Shown here: piece after piece, positions 57,261-64,000 of the stretch
How positions within the stretch are numbered: position 1 is the first letter of the stretch
Layout of the letters: each line of letters begins with the position of its first letter
Source: Athripsodes cinereus
Lineage: Eukaryota; Arthropoda; Insecta; Trichoptera; Leptoceridae
DNA length: 64,000 nt
Assembly (NCBI GenBank): GCA_947579605.1
Contig: OX388320.1
Location: 1,054,001 to 1,118,000, forward strand
Direction: 5' to 3'
The notes under the pieces: model-generated
Told to the model about the DNA's origin: nothing
Database searches by the model: none
The model's input: only the letters and a program-made list of their open reading frames with translations
Position numbers and translations under genes: made by a program

Positions 57261-57339
57261 ATATGTATTTAAATAGAAAATCCTTTAAAGTTAAATAAAA
57301 TTAGATCAGGTTTTCATATAATTTCATCTCTCTATCTCC

Positions 57340-57425
57340 CTATATACAATCACGATATCCCTCAGTGGGGTAGGTACCCAGGAACTGACTTCCAAGATGG
57401 GTAGCATTCCTTATCGCTGGTTACT
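57340..57425 (-). repeat. CATCAC-family remnant
   Basis: ATCACGATATCCCTCAGTGG, GGTAGGTACCCAG and AAGATGGGTAGCATTCCTTA follow the repeat's order with the middle deleted. Confidence 0.5.
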
Positions 57426-57429
57426 TACT

Positions 57430-57950
57430 CAAGGCTTAGGAATACCTACATAATTTCATTCCTACTCTAGATTTAATTTTTATCTACTGATAGCTTTAGG
57501 GTGTAAAACGTATCTACCTATTTCAAATTAATTGTAAAATAAAAAGTTAGATGATATAAATTAGAATAGTAAGTTTTACTGGGTATAAAAGCTAGTGTGA
57601 AATGTAGGAAATCATTAGAGTTCTTTTATTACTTAGATTCCAATGGTAAACTTCAAACCAAAACTACTAATTTTGAGAACCAGATGTGTAATATTTTAGT
57701 TTCTTTAAGCACTTTAATACTTCATTCCCATTGTTGTGTCAAAATTGTACATAATTAAAATACTTCAGTCTTGGATTATTTCTTAAACGTACTACAAAGG
57801 TAGATAAATATTTTTTATAATTCCGTTAAACTTTGTTCCAATTTTATCTGCTTCAAATTTCTGGTACAACCAAAAAGCAAGAATAATGGATACCAATAAC
57901 AAATTACAGTGTTATATAATCCTTAATTTATTATTATATTTAAAAAAAAA
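57430..57950. other. intergenic, nothing seen
   Basis: AT-rich. No repeat family or frame was recognised. Confidence 0.4.
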
Positions 57951-57954
57951 AGAT

Positions 57955-58115
57955 TAAAGGACAAGAAAGGTAGTGGATATCTCAAGATTATAAAAAGGTT
58001 GAGGGAGACCTCCTACTAGATGGTTTGACGACATAAAAAATATTTAAAAAATCCTGCAGAGTTACAAGAGGGACCTATGTTCAGCAATGTACGAAGATGG
58101 CTGATTAATTAATTA
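57955..58115 (+). mobile_element. RTE-like LINE 3' remnant
   Basis: GRPPTRWFDDIKN followed by QSYKRDLCSAMYEDG and stops matches the RW.DD region of RTE C-termini. It is degenerate. Confidence 0.65.
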
Positions 58116-58972
58116 GGGTGAATTAAAATAAAAAGTTGTTCGATCAACTTTTGTTCCGCATAATATATTTTATAACGAAGTAAATATTATCTGCTATATT
58201 TATTTCTGACATAGGTAAGTCTTTAAGTGTAAAGTTGTAAGCATAAAACATGTATGCTAAATGTACTACATAGTATTATATACATATAATCTAGATGTAT
58301 GTATAACTTTCATAATATATCTGCTCCCTGTCTTTATACGCTAGGGAAATTAACTGAAATATTATGTATGTAAATATTAATAAATGGATAGGACTTTTCC
58401 TTTTGCAATCAGTGGCGGTACATTTGTACTTAGGGACCTTGCTAAATTTAATTGAAATTTACACAAAACAAACACAGACAGTTACATCTAATTAACATTT
58501 TACAAATAATGCAGTGCAGTAAGGGCCGATTTTATAAACGCAGCATCAAACTTCCGTAGCAAATACAAACAGTAATCCATCCTACTTAGTTGATCTTTGA
58601 ATCCATCCGTTAGTAAAAATTACCATTGGTGATTTTATAAACGATTTTTAATTACTGATAGTTCACAATAATAATAATTATGAATAATTCAAGGATTTGT
58701 CTATGTTTTTTTTAAATATATCTATGATTTTACCTACCAAGATGAAGCCGTTTAATGTTTTGTTTTGATCGATCGATGTGAATATTTTGTTATAAAATAA
58801 ATAATATCTTAAACACGCCATCAATGCACTGCACCACCTTCCAATAAATTATATTTAATTTTGCACAACACAATTAACGGATAATTGAGCATTTATTCTA
58901 TTATTATTTTTTTGTCATCGTTGTTCACTATACAACGAGGTTTGAACTATCAAAATATTGATGGTCTGTTCA

Positions 58973-59381
58973 TTGACTTATATGCTATTGACTTGTAATG
59001 TAGTACTAATTTTCTCAGAAAACATGTTACAAAATTACAAATAATAATACTACACTGTTTCATTCCGTAACATTAAGATGCCAATGGTCTCTATCCCACT
59101 TATATTTAAGTATTACATTCTCTATACCGGGTTAGTTGGAAGACATCGCATTCTAGCGATAAACTCGCCTTCTGTACATTGAATTGTGGAACTGATATTT
59201 TTATGATACTTTGTATTGATTTGAAATATTGTAACCAACGAATAGTGAAGAATAAAGTAAATAAATAATAAATAATAGCCACATGATGACCCCTACATAA
59301 AAAAAGCAATCAAAGACTTGCAACACCAATTTATCTGGTCGCATTTTCCTTTACATTTTTAGTCTATACAATATAGATTGA
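58973..59381. mobile_element. MITE with TTGACCTATATG ends, copy 2
   Basis: The left end TTGACTTATATGCTATTGAC pairs with the right end (reverse complement TCAATCTATATTGTATAGAC). AGAAAACATGTTACAAAATT with CCGTAACATTAAGATGCCAA on the left, and TCTGGTCGCATTTTCCTTTA on the right, match copy 1 at 42562-43180. 409 bp. Confidence 0.75.
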
Positions 59382-59764
59382 TGAGCGTGTCCTCCATTAA
59401 CAAGCAATCATCAATGCCACTGTGCATTTGACCCACACCAGGTTTATTGTTCTGCCACTGCTGCCAGTAATATAGAAGTAATCATTCTTGTGTAATAATA
59501 TCCCCTGCCTGTTCTGGGATTCAATATGAATATGAATACTATCATTTCTGTTCAGCTGCATTGTTATGGATACTCTTACAGTAGGTACTACATAACTATT
59601 GTACTGCTCCGTCTCTATGCAATCTCTTCAGGAACATTCTCTGCAAGTAAGAATAAGTGCCTATACTACTAATGCTACATATTATAATACATATTACTGA
59701 ATAATATCACAGATTTTATTATACACGAATATTATTAATAGGCACGGGAATGCTTATCTCCTTT

Positions 59765-59945
59765 TTATAGCGCCGTATCCCAAGTGGGATAGGCAGAGAG
59801 AACGGAACGCCATATTGCTCTATCCTTACATATGTACTTCTCTCGCTTCCTTCACATTGACGCAACGTCTCATACCTACATGCACACCAATTTTGTTTAT
59901 TTAACACGTGTCCTTCCTTGAGAATTTGATTCATAAAACTCACAC
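59765..59945 (-). mobile_element. LINE family B 3' end
   Basis: The plus strand GCCGTATCCCAAGTGGGATA, GGCAGAGAGAACGGAACGCC and TTGAGAATTTGATTCATAAA are the reverse complement of the family B terminus. The frame is broken near ACGTCTCATACC. Confidence 0.78.
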
Positions 59946-59949
59946 ATAT

Positions 59950-60410
59950 TCCGTTTTAAGAAGAAACACGAGAGCACGTGCCTTCTGTGTTTATTTAATA
60001 TGTAAGAAACTAAAATTATAAATACCTACACTAAATTTACATTTTGTACAAATAGCACACGAGATAAATGGTTGTCAAACTCTGCGAAAAGGAAACATTT
60101 ATTATTAATGATGTTATTTTTGGAAGACAGGATAATTAGCTGAACAAATAATATTGTCAAACAGACATAATATTATTTAAACCATTAAAATTATCTAGAA
60201 GGCACAAAGATATTTTATCTAGATGTAGTATTTATAATATAATAAAAGAACGCAACTATTCTAGAAATTGCAACATTATTGAATAAATAATGATGATTTT
60301 CTAACATATCTTTGTTATCAATTTTTATAATAGACACACAGTAGACACTGACGTGTGTATAAGGGCGGGTCTAGTTATTATTAAGACACTTCGAACAAAA
60401 ATAATATTAA
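59950..60410. other. intergenic, nothing seen
   Basis: AT-rich. No recognised feature. Confidence 0.4.
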
Positions 60411-60439
60411 TTTCCGCCCTTTACCATTGTACTACTTCT

Positions 60440-60590
60440 TCTACTAAAACTACACTTTCATGACATTTTCCACAAGTAAGGTGGCCAGCAGTAAGTCGTC
60501 CTCTACATGTCAACAAACAATTAAAACATTCAAGATGGGTGGCAAACCTCATCGCCGAATTTAAAATGTAAAATGTCTGTACTATCTCAT
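60440..60590 (-). repeat. CATCAC-family copy nested beside LINE B
   Basis: TTTCATGACATTTTCCACAA, GTAAGGTGGCCAGCAGTAAG, AACATTCAAGATGGGTGGCA and ACCTCATCGCCGAATTTAAA follow the full order. It is followed directly by LINE B coding sequence. Confidence 0.72.
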
Positions 60591-60715
60591 TTGATATGGG
60601 TAGAAATGCACCGATCACTTTAGTACCGACCACTTTTATTCTTTCAATATTCCTGTCACATTTTCTTTTCCTAGCAAACAAACTTCCTAAATATAATATT
60701 CATTCATTCAATACT
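60590..60715 (-). mobile_element. LINE family B internal fragment
   Basis: The minus strand reads FARKRKCDRNIERIKVVGTK, then VIGAFLPIS, matching FTRDGRCDGDIERRKVAGAR and VNGALRPIVS of the copy at 11243-12030. Another small piece (CTTTTTTCGTTCGCTTTTCA with ACATGCCCAAACCAC, for the FGHVERMNE region) lies at 61280-61315. Confidence 0.72.
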
Positions 60716-60779
60716 CTTTGCACGTGTATACATTCATACATCTTGTTTACATTGTTCTAGCTGGGTTGGGTTTGAGAGT

Positions 60780-61810
60780 TCATCATTAGGTACGCCTAGA
60801 TTCCAATAATATTGTTCATTGTTATTCCTTCCGGGATCTCTGGTCACACCCAAACCTGAGAGCACTGATACAAGCATTATTTTAATTGTTATTTTTGAGT
60901 GAAGTGAGTAACAGTAAGCACTTCATCTTCAACATGCGTTCATTCACTTTGGGATAAAATCTCTTTACTCTCATGCCACAAGAACTTGTCCATCGCTAAT
61001 GTCTTTCGCTTAGAATTTGCATCTTCATCAGATTTCTCACTAAACTTCATTTTCTTGTTATTGATCTCCAATTCATCCATTTACGACCCTCCCTATGACT
61101 ATGACTAACATGGGTTGAATAACTGAATATTATCCAATCTATTTCTATTTTTGCAAAACTTGGTGCATGCTTGCGTGTCGTATCCATTCTGCAGGACCTC
61201 GTTTCCTTGATTTTGTAATTTAATTCTTGGTCAGCTACGTCTATGACCACCATTTCTCTCAATCATATATAATCTCCTTCACTTTTTTCGTTCGCTTTTC
61301 AACATGCCCAAACCACTGAAATTAATTCCAGATATTATCACCAAAAAAGTGAATATTTTTTTCACAAAGTTCTTACATAATAAATTATTACATAATATTA
61401 TTTAGCATGCCTTCATTGTTAAACTTATTACCATATTGTAGTGATAATATTCATATTACAGTATTTTGATAGATTGACTCATTTCTAAGAATGTCGATAA
61501 TAATTTCGGCTTTTGAAATTGCTTACTAAACCGACTAATGCGATTAGGATTATGAAATTATTAACTTAGTATGCCTAGTCAAAATATTTTAGCTTTGGAT
61601 TAGTGATGAAATGAATGATGGTTTGGCCGGAGACCGGTTAAGGGATATTAGGTGAGATTTGGATGCATATTCGGCCACTGTCTTGACATGTTTAGTTTAT
61701 ATTATCTCGTGTGGAATAAGACGAGGTATTTTATAATAAGTGAGCAACTGAAAACATGCTGAACACTCTAACAATTTATTATTTTTCAAATTTTAATGAT
61801 TATGTTTCCG
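60780..61810. other. intergenic with LINE scraps
   Basis: Mostly unassigned. The 61280-61315 piece belongs to LINE B. No gene was recognised. Confidence 0.35.
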
Positions 61811-61819
61811 GTGCTTTTA

Positions 61820-61940
61820 TTTTGGCGCCACAGTAGTCTTTAGACCTTCTCAAGGACGCTGATGAATAGTGTAGACTTTAGTTTGCTCCTGAAGCTGGTG
61901 ATAGTTTGGATGCTACAGTGGCTTTAGTATTATGGATCAT
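61820..61940 (-). mobile_element. CR1-like LINE C-terminal fragment
   Basis: The minus strand reads ITSFRSKLKSTLFISVLEKV, matching VISFRSKLKTALFTGVTFIL of the copy at 37507-37805. Confidence 0.65.
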
Positions 61941-61949
61941 CGATTAAGA

Positions 61950-63050
61950 CAAATTAAAAAAAATACTACAAACAAACTCCTATAGACACTAAAATGGCTT
62001 ATAGAAAATCGTCGAAGAATAATATTTCTTTAAGAACATAAAGAGTATTTGACGTTAGCCTGTGCAGTAAATTAATCCTGATAGGTCGGATACCATCGGC
62101 AATTTTCGAGTTTGTTTCGAGATATCTCAATTCAACGTTTTGAACTAATATAATAATTTTGTACCTATTATTATGTTTAATTTGGTTTACTTTTATTACC
62201 ATCTAAAAATCCTTTACGTTTTCTGTTGTATTTGTTCGCTTCTCTCAGCTAAAGGGACATCGAAGTAATGTACTCAAAAGATTCCACGCGTGATGTTTTT
62301 GACCGGCTGGCCCTTCAAGCTGGCCACTCGTATGGCGCCTCCAATGTGGACAAATTTGCTAGTGTAGAAATAAGAATCAAATAAACGGAAGTTTCCAGAC
62401 GTCTGTACTGTCTAGGTGTTCGGTGGGTCCTTCAGTTCCACTGTAAGACGAATACCGGATAGCTGTTGTCGAGTATTAGTGTCACCTCTACTGAAGACAC
62501 TATCTTATATTAACGGATATTACAGAAATAATATTATTCACGAATTTCTCATACAATACTTAATTATTGTCATATATAAACACTACTGTTGTTGTTACCA
62601 TGTTACATAATCTATATAAGAATAGGAATAATATTTAGAAAGCTACCTATATATACTATAATAGTTAGAGTGGAGTAGTATTACGTAACTCATGTCATAT
62701 TAAAGTTTCTTTTCTGAGAAAGTGGTATTTAGTTACATATTATTATGAAGTTAATATATCGCTGCAAATTTAGTAATAATGTATCTACGTTTTGTAGCAT
62801 TTAATAATTATTATATTATATGGTTAGTGCAATCAGTTCTGTCTTTACCATAAGGGCGCGCGGGGTCCTTGCACTAAAAATACTAAATCTATGTTTCTGT
62901 TAATACATTCTTTATCAAATGTGAAGAAATAATTGTCAAACATTTTAAATTCTGAGTGTAAGTCAAATTATTAAATCACTAGGCTGAGAATTGACTGCCA
63001 TCCGGTCCAGCATGTCCAAAGATGGCCCTTTATGCAATGACTATTTAGTA
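61950..63050. other. intergenic, nothing firm
   Basis: AT-rich with a GC-richer patch at 62290-62500 that shows no recognisable frame. Confidence 0.35.
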
Positions 63051-63059
63051 CATATTTCT

Positions 63060-63320
63060 GAATAGAACATCCTTTGAAAGAAGGGATGTGAGGAAGAGAA
63101 TATAGTTTTCTGAAAGAAGGACTGTGAGAAAGCGCGGGCGTCCGAGAACCACGTTCATCAAATTCTCAAAGACGGCCGTGTGTTGAGTAAGAGAAATCGA
63201 CGTGCGTGCATGAGAAATTGTATGAATGTAGAAGAAGCGAAAAAAGTATGTAAGGATGAATCATTGTGACTTTCCGTTCTTACTGCCTACCACACTTGGG
63301 ATTCGGCGTGAGGGTACCGT
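63060..63320 (+). mobile_element. LINE family B fragment
   Basis: SERRTVRKRGRPRTT, then HQILKDGRVLSKRNRRACMR and NCMNVEEAKKVCKDE lead into the terminal CTGCCTACCACACTTGGGAT and GGCGTGAGGGTACCGTATAG tail. A deletion removes the WLDH region. Confidence 0.83.
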
Positions 63321-63671
63321 ATAGATACCGTACCGTATACAATGAAGTGTATGCTTAGTTCCGTAATAAGCCCGTTTAGTTCTAGTTACGTACAAAACAC
63401 CTACCTACATCTAAATATTAATCAGTACACGTTTGTCATTATGCAACATTATAAAACATTTAATGTCTGATTAATTAAAAGGTAATTAATTTATTGCATC
63501 TGTGACGCTCATAAACATGTTTTACTTCTCAAAAGACCTGAGGCCCTGAGATCTCTTGTCATATCCGCAATTAAAAGAAGTGCATAATTGAAACTAGATA
63601 TTTAATTATATTCTGTAAAGGTTTGCCATTTTTGTAATGTCGACGCTTCTGTGTAGGCAGTCATATTTCCA

Positions 63672-63825
63672 CTAAGTTAGAAATCCGAACGTTTTCGCCT
63701 ATACTTGTATCTAGACACCTTCAGGGATACTCAAATTACTCAATCTAGTAGATGTATACAATACAAGTGTAGTATCCCTGAAGATGTCCACAATGTCCAA
63801 AATCTAACTTAGTGGAAATATATTG
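63672..63825. repeat. foldback hairpin element 3
   Basis: ATATTTCCACTAAGTTAGAA on the left is inverted as TCTAACTTAGTGGAAATAT on the right. The inner arms CACCTTCAGGGATACT and AGTATCCCTGAAGATG also pair. The left arm, read on the minus strand, contains CCCTGAAGGTG followed by TAGGCGAAAACG. Confidence 0.78.
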
Positions 63826-63914
63826 GTGTCATTGTATTTTATGTCAAATCTATTAATTAAATCAGAAGAAGATTACCACACTGTATACACCACGACTCCA
63901 GCAAAAGGAAGATG

Positions 63915-64000
63915 TTCGAAAAAATTAAGACATTTTACATCTTAAATTCGGCGATCAGGTTTGCCACCCACCATGTATGTCTTGATATTATATTGACACG
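63915..64000 (+). repeat. CATCAC-family repeat, cut by window edge
   Basis: CGAAAAAATTAAGACATTTT, ACATCTTAAATTCGGCGATC and AGGTTTGCCACCCACCATGT start a plus-oriented copy that continues past the end. Confidence 0.72.

Overview
The window is nuclear DNA from an insect. It is strongly AT-rich, its two protein genes are recognisable insect genes (one interrupted by GT-AG introns), and it is full of non-LTR retrotransposon tails, tRNA-derived SINEs and small inverted-repeat DNA transposons. The retroelement C-termini and the many short TACCTACC words look like those of Hemiptera or Lepidoptera; a THAP/pogo transposon flavour slightly favours Hemiptera, but I cannot fix the order.

Layout. 1-3180 is AT-rich and gene-free. 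3.2-6 kb holds LINE fragments and a 36-bp tandem repeat. 6987-16459 (minus strand) is a complete smaug orthologue (SAM-domain translational repressor) that I could assemble from six coding exons with matching phases, 609 residues in all. Its intron 3 (4.7 kb) splits the SAM domain and carries two sense-oriented LINE tails, a SINE and a compound minisatellite. 16.5-29.5 kb is intergenic repeat territory. 30638-31879 (plus strand) is an intact 413-residue bZIP gene, most likely giant, with its coding region in one exon and a candidate 5' UTR exon ending at 29804. 33.2 kb carries a 69-bp minisatellite. From 34 to 64 kb I find no host protein gene.

The notable non-coding gene is a near-canonical U1 snRNA sequence on the minus strand at 49178-49341. 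It lies immediately upstream of a 5'-truncated LINE in the same orientation, a layout that fits an RNA-LINE chimeric retrocopy.

The repeats form several families. LINE family A/B has C-termini ending in YPTWDMA or YPAREAA followed by GTATA-type tails. A roughly 200-bp dispersed repeat, here called CATCAC, shares the 3' end of that LINE. SINE1 and SINE2 both have tRNA-like heads. LINE families C to F, CR1-like and I/Jockey-like tails are also present. DNA elements are a pogo-like element with 25-bp inverted repeats, a THAP-type element with 16-bp inverted repeats, a two-copy MITE with TTGACCTATATG ends, and three foldback hairpins. In development, Smaug represses and destabilises maternal mRNAs and Giant is a gap-class repressor. 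Their proximity here is not known to be functional.
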